Assembly: GCF_000424305.1 (NCBI RefSeq)
Contig: NZ_AUJQ01000013.1
Span: forward strand, 1 to 50,648
DNA length: 50,648 bases
Direction: 5' to 3'
From: Pseudobutyrivibrio ruminis AD2017
GTDB taxonomy: Bacteria > Bacillota > Clostridia > Lachnospirales > Lachnospiraceae
Shown: positions 15,569-24,831 of the stretch, piece after piece
Position numbering within the stretch: position 1 is the first letter of the stretch
How the letters are laid out: the number at the start of each line of letters is the position of its first letter
Made by a program: the position numbers and the translations under genes
The notes under the pieces: model-generated
The model's input: the letters and a program-made list of their open reading frames with translations, nothing else
The model's database searches: none
What the model was told of the DNA's origin: nothing

Positions 15569-15600
15569 TGTAACTAGTTTGTAACAGGTCGAATTATAGA
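15569..15600 (+). promoter_or_regulatory. SARP-type promoter, pilus unit 1
   Basis: TGTAAC (15569-15574) and TGTAAC (15580-15585) are direct repeats with an 11-bp period. Taken as heptamers, the second ends 8 bp before the -10 TATAGA (15595-15600). No independent -35 is seen; the repeats occupy its place, as in activator-dependent promoters. Confidence 0.75.
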
Positions 15601-15676
15601 ATGGCATTACAGAATCCAAAGTGGGTTAATACATTTACGTGTTTAATACTAGAGAGAAGTGATTGGAGGTTTTTTT

Positions 15677-18600
15677 ATGGCAAGAGGAAAATCATTTAAA
15701 CAGAGATTTTTATCATTATTGGTAATAATCTTGATGGTGGTTGCTATTGTTGCACCATCAGTACCAACTTATGCTGCTGTAAAAGACAAGATTGATGTAG
15801 GTCAACCTTCTTATGACGCGGTTTCTGGAACGATGACCTATAGTAACTGTCTAGGTACAGGTGCTAATCTTTACAAAAGTATTGTTATTAACTTTACTTC
15901 TGTAAGAACTAATGGTGAGAAGGCAGTACTACCTAGTAATATGAATGGTTTCACCTATGAGACTAAGCTTAGTACAGATGGTACTTATGTTATCAATATC
16001 CCAGAAGGTAAGAACCTGGTTGATATTGCAGCCTATATTAGAAAAATTAAATTCTTAAATTGCCAAAACTCTTCTCAGAAAATTAACTTCTCTATTGGTA
16101 GAGATATAGTTAGATACATGACCTTCTATTCAGAAGATACAGGCCATTATTATCAGTTTATCAAGTTTGATCATCAGCTTGGTGGCGCAGCAGGAATCTC
16201 AGATCCTACTGGAAAGTCATGGAGATATGGTACTTGGGAATATGCATACTACACAGCACTTGATATGCAGTATGAAGGCTTGCAGGGTTATCTTGTAACT
16301 GTATCTAGTATACAGGAAGATTTCTTCATTTATCAGACATCTAACGAAATCGGTTGGATGGGTGGTACCAGAATGAATCATGGTGCATCTGATACAAAGA
16401 ATGGTATTCCTTATTACAAGACATTTACAGAGCCAAGCAGTCAAACAGATAATGCTATTGGTTATTGGTATTGGTCATGTGGTCCTGATGTCAATGTTAA
16501 TGGTGGTAAGTTCCTAAATGCTGTTAAGGGTACAGACGCCCTTATGAGAACAGCCGACAGCAATGGAATGTATAACAACTGGAATAGTGGTGAGCCAAAC
16601 AACGCTAATATAGAGTTTGCTATGACAACACTTAAGATTGGTACAGGTTGGTCTACCGGTGCCAGAAGTGGAAAGATTACTTCTTCATCACCATATTATA
16701 AGGCATCCGGTTATTCATGGAATGATATTAACTCTACTAACATGGCTCAATATGGTTCTTCAAAGGTTACAGATTATACATCTACAGGCTTCTTTGTAGA
16801 GTATGGTGATGCTGTACAAGGATTAACAGAAGAAGGCCAGAAGGAAAAGACTAACTTTGAATTTAAGACAACAACTCAGCCTCTAAGTCACATTTGGAAT
16901 TTCTATGCACCAGCAGGTTCAGATACTGTTAAGATGTATTGTTCAGCTGCTGAACCAAAGTGTTCTTATTTTGCAGTTAATGATTCAACACTTGGTTTAA
17001 CAATTGATATGCAGATTAAGACCTCTGATGTTGCATATGATGGAAAAACATATAATAGCACAACATTAGTAGGAGATAACGCTATTAAATCAGCGGCAGG
17101 TTCTGCTAATACGACAATATCTGATATTAAGTATTACAAGGTTGATGGAGCTGGAATTACATCTGGAGGACAGGTATTAACAGCCCCACCAAAGGAAATT
17201 GGTTACTATTATGCAGAAGTAGTTGCAACTGTAAAGAATACAAATCTTGCATCAAATACCATAACAGCAAAGGCTGTTTCACCATTTAAGATTTATGACC
17301 CTGATGCAGATTATGCAGTAGATAGTCTAAATAACAAGCAGTATACCAAGGAGGAGGTTCCTTATCAGCGTAAGGTAACAGAAACAACAGCATATACAGA
17401 TTTACAGGTTGTTCTTGCAACATCATCAGATCAGCTTTCAATGTACAAGATTGCTGATATGACTTGGAATGATGAGCAGAAGACATTAAACAAGGTTGCA
17501 TGGGTGCCAGCAGTTCAGGATTGGATTAATAATTCAAACTACTCTAAGTCAGCAGCTTCACCATATGACCTTGCAAATGGAAAAGCATCTTCAAGTACTA
17601 TTTCTGCATTCTATAAAGATTTGATTCAGAACAAGGGTGGTATAATCATTGATTCTGAAGGAAATGCAAGAAATGAATTAACAGATTTGATTGCAAATCC
17701 TGACGGACAGTTTACATCAATGAGTGATGTATATGTTGATGCAGAAGGCACTGAGGTAAATGCAAGTACTCCTGGCGCAACAAAATATGCAGTTAAATTT
17801 GATAATATTAATTATGGTATTTATGCAATACCAGCAAGAGCAGGTTCAAGTAGCTATGCGGTTACAGTAGCAGCTGTATATCCACAGCAGTCAGGCCCAC
17901 AGGGTAACTACTATGTACAGGATTTATTCACTGTATATATCAAGGAAGTTGAACCTACTATTGAAAAGTTCATCAATGATGAAAAGGAAGATATTGCAGA
18001 AATTAATAACACAGCTGATCCTATAGAGTTTAAGATTGACTTCCAGCTTCCTGAATACAAGGATAGACTTACATCTGGTACAGGTAGCGGATATCAGTTA
18101 TACTTCGAGGATGTTATGGCACCAGGCTTCACATTATTAGAAGGCGGTGACTTAGATCTTAAGCTTTACTACTTGTATGAAAACGAAGGCGTAATGGAAC
18201 AGCAGCTTATTACACAGAATGGTATTCCAACAAGTAGCCCATATAAATTTACAACTTCTAGCGCAGGTGGCGCTGTAGGACTTACAAGTGATAAGGCAGG
18301 CGATCAGCTTGACTATGTAAATATCATTACAAAGAATAGTGATTTAGTAGGAAACTACTATCTCCAGAGAAACGATGTACGTATCTTTAATGATTTCATA
18401 GTTGAAAATCAGGCTGATGGTTCACTTAAGATTAGAATTGATTTTGATGAGCCAGCAGTTAGAGCTTGGAAGTATGATTTAGCAAAGAATGAGCACAGAG
18501 AAGCATTAGGCTTCAGACTTGTTTACTATGCTTACCTTGATAAGGATGCTAAGATTAATTCTAATGAAAATAGTAATACAGCTTACGTATACTATGAAAA

Positions 18601-19303
18601 GGATTCATCTGGCGGCTCTATGACAGAAATGCATGATACTGTTTATGCTTACACATATGGTTTGAATATCATCAAGATTGATGGTAGTGCAACAGAGAGA
18701 AGCTACCTTGCAGGTGCACAGTTCAAGCTTTATAAAGAGTTAACAGATACTCTTACTGAAGAGCAGAAGACAGAATACGAAGCTAACCATGAAGATTATT
18801 ATGTACTTCCAGGTGAGTCAGGTGGAGAATCAAGATACTTCAAGAAGGTTGTAATCGACAATGGAGTATTTACACAGGGTTCTACTGGTGAGTTTGATAC
18901 ACTTATTTCTGTAGGTAATGAAAAGGGTATCACAGCCCATGGTCTTGCAGATGGTAAGTATATCTTAGTAGAGACAAAGGCTCCTAATGGATACAACGAG
19001 TTAGCAGAAGATATTTACTTCGAAATCAATAGACTTACAGAGGATGAGGAACAGCTTAAGACAACAGATAAGTCATTAATCTGGTTCAGAGAGATTTCAG
19101 AAAATTATGATGAAAACGATCCTGAAACAGCTGTTATCAACCAGAATGCATGCATCTCAATTGATGTATACAACTACAGAGGTCTTACACTTCCAAGTAC
19201 TGGTGGTATCGGTATCCTGTTATTCGTAATCATTGGTACAGTACTCATGGGTACAGTTATTATAATTGCGATAAACAGAAGAAGAATGGAAGAAAACTTC
19301 TAA
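15677..19303 (+). CDS. LPSTG pilus adhesin with C-type-lectin-like domain
   Basis: The start at ATG 15677 follows GGAGG. The protein has 1208 residues. Residues 1-34 are a signal peptide ending PTYAA. About 155-385 resemble a C-type-lectin-like domain: LVTVSSIQEDFFIY, WMGG, WNSGEPNN with E306-P307-N308, the Ca2+/mannose-type EPN motif, WND at 348-350, and GFFVEYG. From about 546 come pilin domains: a D1-like part (MYKIADMTW), a D2 isopeptide-type part beginning TIEKFIND, and a CnaB-like domain (about 985-1110) with E-box ETKAPNGY at 1099. The LPSTGG sorting signal starts at 1172, with a membrane segment and basic tail. Probably the tip adhesin, binding sugars; the ligand is inferred from the motif only. 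Confidence 0.85.
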   Translation: MARGKSFKQRFLSLLVIILMVVAIVAPSVPTYAAVKDKIDVGQPSYDAVSGTMTYSNCLGTGANLYKSIVINFTSVRTNGEKAVLPSNMNGFTYETKLSTDGTYVINIPEGKNLVDIAAYIRKIKFLNCQNSSQKINFSIGRDIVRYMTFYSEDTGHYYQFIKFDHQLGGAAGISDPTGKSWRYGTWEYAYYTALDMQYEGLQGYLVTVSSIQEDFFIYQTSNEIGWMGGTRMNHGASDTKNGIPYYKTFTEPSSQTDNAIGYWYWSCGPDVNVNGGKFLNAVKGTDALMRTADSNGMYNNWNSGEPNNANIEFAMTTLKIGTGWSTGARSGKITSSSPYYKASGYSWNDINSTNMAQYGSSKVTDYTSTGFFVEYGDAVQGLTEEGQKEKTNFEFKTTTQPLSHIWNFYAPAGSDTVKMYCSAAEPKCSYFAVNDSTLGLTIDMQIKTSDVAYDGKTYNSTTLVGDNAIKSAAGSANTTISDIKYYKVDGAGITSGGQVLTAPPKEIGYYYAEVVATVKNTNLASNTITAKAVSPFKIYDPDADYAVDSLNNKQYTKEEVPYQRKVTETTAYTDLQVVLATSSDQLSMYKIADMTWNDEQKTLNKVAWVPAVQDWINNSNYSKSAASPYDLANGKASSSTISAFYKDLIQNKGGIIIDSEGNARNELTDLIANPDGQFTSMSDVYVDAEGTEVNASTPGATKYAVKFDNINYGIYAIPARAGSSSYAVTVAAVYPQQSGPQGNYYVQDLFTVYIKEVEPTIEKFINDEKEDIAEINNTADPIEFKIDFQLPEYKDRLTSGTGSGYQLYFEDVMAPGFTLLEGGDLDLKLYYLYENEGVMEQQLITQNGIPTSSPYKFTTSSAGGAVGLTSDKAGDQLDYVNIITKNSDLVGNYYLQRNDVRIFNDFIVENQADGSLKIRIDFDEPAVRAWKYDLAKNEHREALGFRLVYYAYLDKDAKINSNENSNTAYVYYEKDSSGGSMTEMHDTVYAYTYGLNIIKIDGSATERSYLAGAQFKLYKELTDTLTEEQKTEYEANHEDYYVLPGESGGESRYFKKVVIDNGVFTQGSTGEFDTLISVGNEKGITAHGLADGKYILVETKAPNGYNELAEDIYFEINRLTEDEEQLKTTDKSLIWFREISENYDENDPETAVINQNACISIDVYNYRGLTLPSTGGIGILLFVIIGTVLMGTVIIIAINRRRMEENF

Positions 19304-19314
19304 ACTTACAATCT

Positions 19315-19349
19315 ACACCCGAAGGCATTAAGCCTTCGGGTGTTTTTTT
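19315..19349 (+). terminator. Terminator after the lectin adhesin gene
   Basis: ACACCCGAAGGC (19315-19326) pairs with GCCTTCGGGTGT (19332-19343), followed by TTTTTT. Strong stem, hence the adhesin forms its own transcription unit. Confidence 0.9.
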
Positions 19350-19374
19350 ATTTACAAAAAATTACAAAATTATA

Positions 19375-19408
19375 TGTAACGACTTTGTAACATGACCTGG
19401 TCTAAAAT
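19375..19408 (+). promoter_or_regulatory. SARP-type promoter, pilus unit 2
   Basis: TGTAAC at 19375-19380 and 19386-19391 (11-bp period). A -10 candidate TCTAAA starts at 19401, 8 bp after the second heptamer; TAAAAT (19403-19408) is an alternative. Confidence 0.72.
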
Positions 19409-19462
19409 GTAATCATCATAAAGGAAAATGTCAAAGTGCAAGAAGAAATGGAAGGTGGCATT

Positions 19463-21682
19463 ATGAAAGGTTCAAAGGCAAATCTAACCCCAAAAAGACT
19501 TTTTAGTCTCATATTTGCAATTGTTTTTGGTATGTCACTTATGCCAATGCTTGCAATTGATTCGTTAGCAGCAGATTTTGAAGTGGATAGTCTTAATAAC
19601 AGACAGAGCACTTCGGGCACAGCTGCAGCTACTAATATAAAGGTTGATAGTGAAAATGCTACAACATCACTTGTAGTTAAGGCTACATCTGTAGGTGAAA
19701 AGGTTACTATTTATAAGATTGCTTCAGTTAATTACGACACAGTCACAAAGAAATATTCTGATGCATATTGGGTGACCCAGGTATCAGATTGGCTAAAGGC
19801 TTATGACAATTATTCAACAGATGGAACAATAAAGACTGCCTATGCCTCTCCAAAGAACTTAGCATCTGCAAGCCAGTCTACATGGGCAGAGTTTTATAAG
19901 TATCTTCTTTATAACAGAGATTCAAGTGGGCCACTCAATGTAATTGAGTATGGTTCTTCTTCTAGTATCGAAAATGAAAATACAGTTTATGAAGGTAAGC
20001 TTACACCATACAAGGAGAGTGTAACAGTTACTGAAGAAGACGGCTTGGAGGTAACATTTTCAGATCTTGAGCTTGGAATCTATGCTGTAATGGTTACAGA
20101 GGATGCTAAAAGATATACTCCAGTAGTTAAGGATTTGACACCAAAGGTAAATGGGCCTGAAGGAAACTATTATGTTGATTCAGTTTATTTTGCAGAATTA
20201 AAATCTGCAGACGCAACAATTGATAAAACTATAAATAATAAACAGGCTGACGATGTAAGAATCGGCGAGGTAGTAGATTTTGATGTAGATATTACATTAC
20301 CTACTCTTTACAAAGATAGAGTAACCTATACAAAGGCAATGGATCAGACATATTCAATGTATATTGAAGATTACATGAGTCCTGCATTTACAATTTACGA
20401 TGCTAATAATGATGGCGAATCTAATGAATTGGATGTGAGCTTTACAACAACAGGCTCTAAGGAAGACTCTGTACGTGAGGACTGGCCAACAAATCCATTT
20501 GATTATTATGAAATAGCAGATGAAACTTACGATAAATCAGGCCTAACAGAAGGAGAAGATTATTATGAACTTAGTGATTCAAATATTAGCGATTATACTT
20601 ATAATTGCACTACACTTGCTTCACTGGATGGTTATGAGGCAGGGCATAGGTATTATGCGATTAAACAATCAGCTCCAGTCTACACACTAGACGAGATAAA
20701 GGTAAAGGAAAATGCTGATGGTGTAGAATGTACATACATCAAGCTTAATCTTAATGTTGGTGTGTTAAAGCAGATGATGAAGGACGATGAAGAGGGCAGA
20801 ACCTATGATACTGCAATAGTAACTCTTTCATATAAGGCAATTGTTACAGATAAGATTGAAGTAAATTCAGAAGCAAATTATAATACAGCAGCAATTGTGT
20901 ATGAAGGCACATCTGGTATCGCAGATACAGTTCGAGCTTATACATATGGAATGCAGCTAATCAAATTAGATGGTGATAGCAACGAAGCTTTGGCAGGCGC
21001 ACAGTTTAACCTCTATAAAGAAGTGAACACCTATCTTAAGGTTGAAAATGAATTTGTTTGGCAGGCAGATATGAATGGCAGCCAGTCAGATACTCTTGGT
21101 CTTACTTTAGCAGAAATACAAGAAGATATTAACGCAAAAGGTGTAGAAAGTGATTACTATATCTACGAGCAAACCATGGAGGAAGAAGGTACTACACCAA
21201 GTGGTGTTGAATATAAGAAGGATGATGTAATTGCAAGAGTATTTGTAAAATACAATGCAGGATACATTGATGAAAACACACCATTTAATGGTTCTCTTAC
21301 ATCAGTAGCAACAGAAAATGGTATATTGGTTAAGGGCTTGGACGATGGTAACTATGTACTGATGGAGACAAAGGCTCCTAGTGGATATAACTCACTGGCA
21401 GAGGATATTTTGTTTACAATCAGTAGAATAGATGATGAAACAGCACAGCTGGAATTCAATGGAAGCTTATGTGGATTCTTTGATGGCTACGGCTCAAACA
21501 AGCAGCTTATTGAAAATGGTATATCAGTGCTGAAGGTTCTTAACTACAAAGGACTGACATTACCTAGTACAGGTGGTAAGGGTATCCTGTTATTTACAAT
21601 TATTGGTATCGTAATAATGTCATCATCATTAGTATTTATGATATTAAGACAGCGCCAGGTGGACCCTAAGTCATACATGTAA
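19463..21682 (+). CDS. LPSTG pilin, candidate shaft subunit
   Basis: The start at ATG 19463 follows GGAAGG; in-frame ATG codons at 19436-19448 are less well placed. The 739-residue precursor has a signal peptide ending near DSLAA (about 38). D1 follows with VTIYKIASV and, at the position of the pilin motif, DLTPKVNGPEGNYYV, where K228 could be the sortase acceptor. A D2 isopeptide-type domain begins TIDKTINN and ends NTAAIVYEG. A CnaB-like domain carries E-box METKAPSGY (E635). LPSTGG starts at 700. It is the only pilin of the locus with Lys at the TPK position, which favours a polymerising shaft role. It is flanked by its own promoter and terminator. Confidence 0.85.
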   Translation: MKGSKANLTPKRLFSLIFAIVFGMSLMPMLAIDSLAADFEVDSLNNRQSTSGTAAATNIKVDSENATTSLVVKATSVGEKVTIYKIASVNYDTVTKKYSDAYWVTQVSDWLKAYDNYSTDGTIKTAYASPKNLASASQSTWAEFYKYLLYNRDSSGPLNVIEYGSSSSIENENTVYEGKLTPYKESVTVTEEDGLEVTFSDLELGIYAVMVTEDAKRYTPVVKDLTPKVNGPEGNYYVDSVYFAELKSADATIDKTINNKQADDVRIGEVVDFDVDITLPTLYKDRVTYTKAMDQTYSMYIEDYMSPAFTIYDANNDGESNELDVSFTTTGSKEDSVREDWPTNPFDYYEIADETYDKSGLTEGEDYYELSDSNISDYTYNCTTLASLDGYEAGHRYYAIKQSAPVYTLDEIKVKENADGVECTYIKLNLNVGVLKQMMKDDEEGRTYDTAIVTLSYKAIVTDKIEVNSEANYNTAAIVYEGTSGIADTVRAYTYGMQLIKLDGDSNEALAGAQFNLYKEVNTYLKVENEFVWQADMNGSQSDTLGLTLAEIQEDINAKGVESDYYIYEQTMEEEGTTPSGVEYKKDDVIARVFVKYNAGYIDENTPFNGSLTSVATENGILVKGLDDGNYVLMETKAPSGYNSLAEDILFTISRIDDETAQLEFNGSLCGFFDGYGSNKQLIENGISVLKVLNYKGLTLPSTGGKGILLFTIIGIVIMSSSLVFMILRQRQVDPKSYM

Positions 21683-21696
21683 ATAGAATTATTATT

Positions 21697-21725
21697 AGGT
21701 CTTCTCTACAAGAGGAGACCTTTTT
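21697..21725 (+). terminator. Terminator after the pilin gene
   Basis: AGGTCTTCTC (21697-21706) pairs with GAGGAGACCT (21712-21721) with one mismatch, followed by TTTTT. Confidence 0.85.
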
Positions 21726-21870
21726 ATATGTGAAAAATTTACAAATATTTTGTTAAATACTGAAGATTTCACATTTGATAAACATTTTTACATACAATTA
21801 GTGTTAGAATTTAATAAACAAAGCTGTCAATATGTGATTTATAGTGATTTTAATTCAGGGGGTAATGGTG

Positions 21871-22599
21871 ATGTACGACGATAGAAGAGATGACCGAAGA
21901 GACGACCGAAGAGACGACCGAAGGGATAGACGCGAAGACAGATATGATGATAGACGTGACGACAGACGTGACGATCGCAGAGATGATCGTAGAGACGACT
22001 ATCGCAGAGACGACAGGCGAGATGATTATCGTAGGGATGACAGGTATGATGACAAGTATGACGACTACAAGAGTGATGACGAAATCAGAGATGAGGTTGA
22101 GCGCCTAAAAAGGGAAGTATATGCCTTAAGAGATGCGTTAGATAGTAGACGTCAGGAAAATTCAGACCTGAAGGCTATGATACGTCAGGCTGACAAGTCT
22201 AATCAGGAGCTGTTAGCAGCAATTACTGCAACACTTACTGATATGTCTAGTCGAATTGATGGAATGGATGAACAGGTTTCTGGTTCCATCAAAAAGATTG
22301 AGTCTACACTTAGAGATGATTTTGACGAGCTTAACATGCCAGTGGAGGCTAAGTGTGATGCCATTGAAGAAAGACTGAAAACTCTTCAAAACAATTTGGA
22401 CTATGCAGAGCCAATGAAGGAGCAAATGGAGGCGGCTGCAGAAAGCATGCGTGAAACACTTGCTGAGAGATTTGGTTCTAAGACTATAGGGGATGTGCTA
22501 CAGAAGTTAGCAACAATCAACACATTCTTGATTGCACATTCTATTGGAATAGTAGTGTTACTGGCACTTATGTGTTTCTTTATCGTTTCACTACTGTAA
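21871..22599 (+). CDS. Tail-anchored coiled-coil protein with DDRR repeats
   Basis: The start at ATG 21871 is 8 nt after AGGGGG. The product has 242 residues. Residues 2-66 consist almost only of Asp, Arg and Tyr in DDRR and DDYRR repeats, a charge-neutral repeated polyampholyte. Residues about 70-210 are helical and coiled-coil prone (EIRDEVERLKREVYALRDAL), and about 217-242 form a C-terminal membrane anchor (FLIAHSIGIVVLLALMCFFIVSLL) leaving the rest in the cytoplasm. It begins an operon with the histidine kinase and response regulator. No domain family is recognised. A scaffold at the inner membrane face for signalling or pilus assembly is a guess. Confidence 0.72.
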   Translation: MYDDRRDDRRDDRRDDRRDRREDRYDDRRDDRRDDRRDDRRDDYRRDDRRDDYRRDDRYDDKYDDYKSDDEIRDEVERLKREVYALRDALDSRRQENSDLKAMIRQADKSNQELLAAITATLTDMSSRIDGMDEQVSGSIKKIESTLRDDFDELNMPVEAKCDAIEERLKTLQNNLDYAEPMKEQMEAAAESMRETLAERFGSKTIGDVLQKLATINTFLIAHSIGIVVLLALMCFFIVSLL

Positions 22600-22631
22600 A
22601 ATCGTTAACGTAGAAATAGAGGAGGCGACTA

Positions 22632-23966
22632 GTGCCACAAGGAGCAATGGGAGTCGCTGCATTGGAAATATGGGGCGCCATCTTTTGCATGGTTGCAGCT
22701 TTTTCCACTGACAGAGGAAAAAGAGTTGAACAAAGAGAAAATGTACAGCTGGGAAATATGCTCCTGCTTAATACCATTATTCTTGTATGTGATATTTTTG
22801 CTATCACATATAATGGTGAGCCAGGATATATCAGTCTGGTTATACTTAGATTGTCTAATTTTGCCCTTTATTTTACCCTGTATTTATTAGAAATCTACTT
22901 TATATCATTTTTGAGAGCGGTAGTTACAAACAATGGCGGTAAGTTTTGGCCAGGATTTACTTATTGTGGCTACGGAATAATGTGCTTTTCGATAGGTGCA
23001 TTAGTTTTCGATCAGTTCCGTCATGTAATTTATTATTTTGACAAGGATAATTTTTATCATAGAGGAGACATGTACTACCTGGCATTAGTGCCAGTTTTTG
23101 TGTGCTTTGTTCTTATCTTAGTAGTTGTAGCATATCATAGGAAATATTTTTCCAGACTTCAAAGAGTTTCATTATTAGTATATTTATCATTTCCAGTTGG
23201 TAGTGCAATCATAATGGTTATAACGGGGCAGGTATCATCAGTTATAAATATTGCTATTAGTGTGGCCCTTGTTATGATGTATATGTTTTATGAGATTGAA
23301 AAAAATCAGCGAATGCTTAAGCAGGCTGAGGAATTAATGGAGAAGGAAAGAATCAATAACGAGTTCAAAAATACAATGCTTTGGACTCAGATTCAACCTC
23401 ATTTTATTTACAACAATCTGAATGTAATTCAGTTTTTGTGTAAGCAAAATCCAGAAGAGGCAGCCAAGGCTGTTAATCATTTATCTACATTTCTAAGGTC
23501 ATATATTGATGCATACGATTTGGATGTATGTATTCCGATTTCTGAGGAAATGGAGATTATTGAGCATTATATTTACATGCAAAAGCTAAGGTATGAGGAC
23601 AGACTTTCTGTTGACATAAATGTTGAGTCTACAAATTTCTCAGTGCCACCACTTTCAGTGGAATCACTTGTAGAAAATTCTGTTAGACATGGCGTGGCTA
23701 GAAAAGTTGAAGGGGGAAAGGTTAATATTCATGTTTGGGATTCAGAGGATGAACACCTTGTAGAGGTTTCTGATAATGGAATAGGATTTGATTCTGATGA
23801 ATTAAATATAGATGGTAAGAATCATGTTGGACTAAAAAACACCGATAGTAGACTAAAATTCATGATAAATGGTAGCCTGGAAGTTATCTCGAAGCCTGGC
23901 GAGGGCTGTCGTGCAATAGTGCATGTTCCAAAGAGGAAAAAGAATGAAGTATCTAGTGGTGGATGA
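22632..23966 (+). CDS. LytS/YesM-type membrane histidine kinase
   Basis: The start codon is GTG at 22632, 6 nt after GAGGAGG; no better ATG exists. The product has 444 residues. Seven or so hydrophobic segments cover about 5-235. A short linker helix (QAEELMEKERINNEF) follows, then the His_kinase domain with phospho-acceptor H257 in QIQPHFIYNNLN, and a HATPase domain with an N box VENSVRH, DNGIGF, and a G-rich end. There is no extracellular sensor domain, so the signal is likely sensed in or at the membrane. The response regulator gene overlaps its end by 23 bp. A second related kinase is encoded at 38680. Confidence 0.9.
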   Translation: MPQGAMGVAALEIWGAIFCMVAAFSTDRGKRVEQRENVQLGNMLLLNTIILVCDIFAITYNGEPGYISLVILRLSNFALYFTLYLLEIYFISFLRAVVTNNGGKFWPGFTYCGYGIMCFSIGALVFDQFRHVIYYFDKDNFYHRGDMYYLALVPVFVCFVLILVVVAYHRKYFSRLQRVSLLVYLSFPVGSAIIMVITGQVSSVINIAISVALVMMYMFYEIEKNQRMLKQAEELMEKERINNEFKNTMLWTQIQPHFIYNNLNVIQFLCKQNPEEAAKAVNHLSTFLRSYIDAYDLDVCIPISEEMEIIEHYIYMQKLRYEDRLSVDINVESTNFSVPPLSVESLVENSVRHGVARKVEGGKVNIHVWDSEDEHLVEVSDNGIGFDSDELNIDGKNHVGLKNTDSRLKFMINGSLEVISKPGEGCRAIVHVPKRKKNEVSSGG

Positions 23967-24762
23967 TGAAAAGATTATCGTGGAAGGTATGGTTGATACC
24001 CTGAAGGAAATTGTAGGGGATAGTGCAGCTATTTATAAAGCCAGTGATCCTTTTGAAGCAATGGACCAGATGGCTAAGTACAAGCCAGACGTGGTTTTTT
24101 CTGATGTTGATATGCCTGGAATGAATGGATTAAAGCTGGCAGAACAGCTTCATTTGATTAATCCAGATGCAGATATTGTATTTGCCACAGGCTATGCCCA
24201 TTACAGCCTGGACGCTTGGAAGACGGAGGCTAAGGCTTTTATTCTAAAGCCTGTATCTAAGGAAGATATGATGGCTGCCATCGAAAGAATTCGAAAAAGC
24301 CGTGGAAGAACTGGAGAAGGCGGCGGGCAAGTAGACCAAAGCAAGCCATTAGAAGTGAAATGCTTTGGTAATTTTGAAATATTCCATAACGGTTCTCCCG
24401 TTCATTTTGCAAGAAAAAAATCAAAAGAAATGGTGGCTTATCTTATAGATAGAAAGGGCGCCATGATTTCTACTGGAGAGCTTAGAAGTGCTCTTTGGGA
24501 AGAGGAGGAGGACAACGAAGAGAAAAAAGGCTACATAAGGGTGCTTGCCAACGATATCAGAAAAAGTATGGAAGACATTGGTATATCAAATTTTCTCAGG
24601 AATGATATGGATTGCTACAGTGTAGATGTTAACGTTATGTCCTGTGATTATTTGAATTATCTAAATGGAGATGAACAGGCCAAAAACTCATTTGCCGAAG
24701 AATATATGTCCCAATATCCTTGGGCAGAGGTTACATTGGGGGTTTTATTAGATATGTCATGA
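23944..24762 (+). CDS. Response regulator with SARP-like DNA-binding domain
   Basis: The start at ATG 23944 is inside the end of the kinase gene, with AGAGGA upstream. The product has 272 residues. The receiver (1-120) has DD at 7-8, phospho-acceptor D54 in VFSDVDMPG and the conserved Lys in AFILKPVS. From about 137 the output part reads LEVKCFGNFEIFHNG, FARKKSKEMVAYLIDRKGAMIST, and ELRSALWEEEED, the winged-helix of SARP-type (BTAD-linked) regulators. The classical BTAD repeat is short or lacking. It is the only response regulator in the locus and fits the direct-repeat promoters with 11-bp period in front of five pilus units, one of which starts 1 bp after this gene's stop codon. Confidence 0.88.
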   Translation: MKYLVVDDEKIIVEGMVDTLKEIVGDSAAIYKASDPFEAMDQMAKYKPDVVFSDVDMPGMNGLKLAEQLHLINPDADIVFATGYAHYSLDAWKTEAKAFILKPVSKEDMMAAIERIRKSRGRTGEGGGQVDQSKPLEVKCFGNFEIFHNGSPVHFARKKSKEMVAYLIDRKGAMISTGELRSALWEEEEDNEEKKGYIRVLANDIRKSMEDIGISNFLRNDMDCYSVDVNVMSCDYLNYLNGDEQAKNSFAEEYMSQYPWAEVTLGVLLDMS

Positions 24763-24796
24763 TGTAACGAGTTTGTAACACCCTGTAGATTACAAT
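24763..24796 (+). promoter_or_regulatory. SARP-type promoter, pilus unit 3
   Basis: TGTAAC at 24763-24768 and 24774-24779 (11-bp period), starting right after the regulator's stop codon. TACAAT (24791-24796) is the likely -10. Confidence 0.72.
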
Positions 24797-24831
24797 CCTA
24801 GTAACATGGAAGTAGTCTATGGGGATTTTTT

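Noticed and set aside
21871-22070. CRISPR-like or satellite DNA repeat
   Set aside because: The short GAYGACCGNAGA repeats are in frame and encode the DDRR protein with its own ribosome site.
24763-24796. Terminator of the two-component operon
   Set aside because: The TGTAAC repeats are direct, not inverted, and no T run follows; they form a promoter element.
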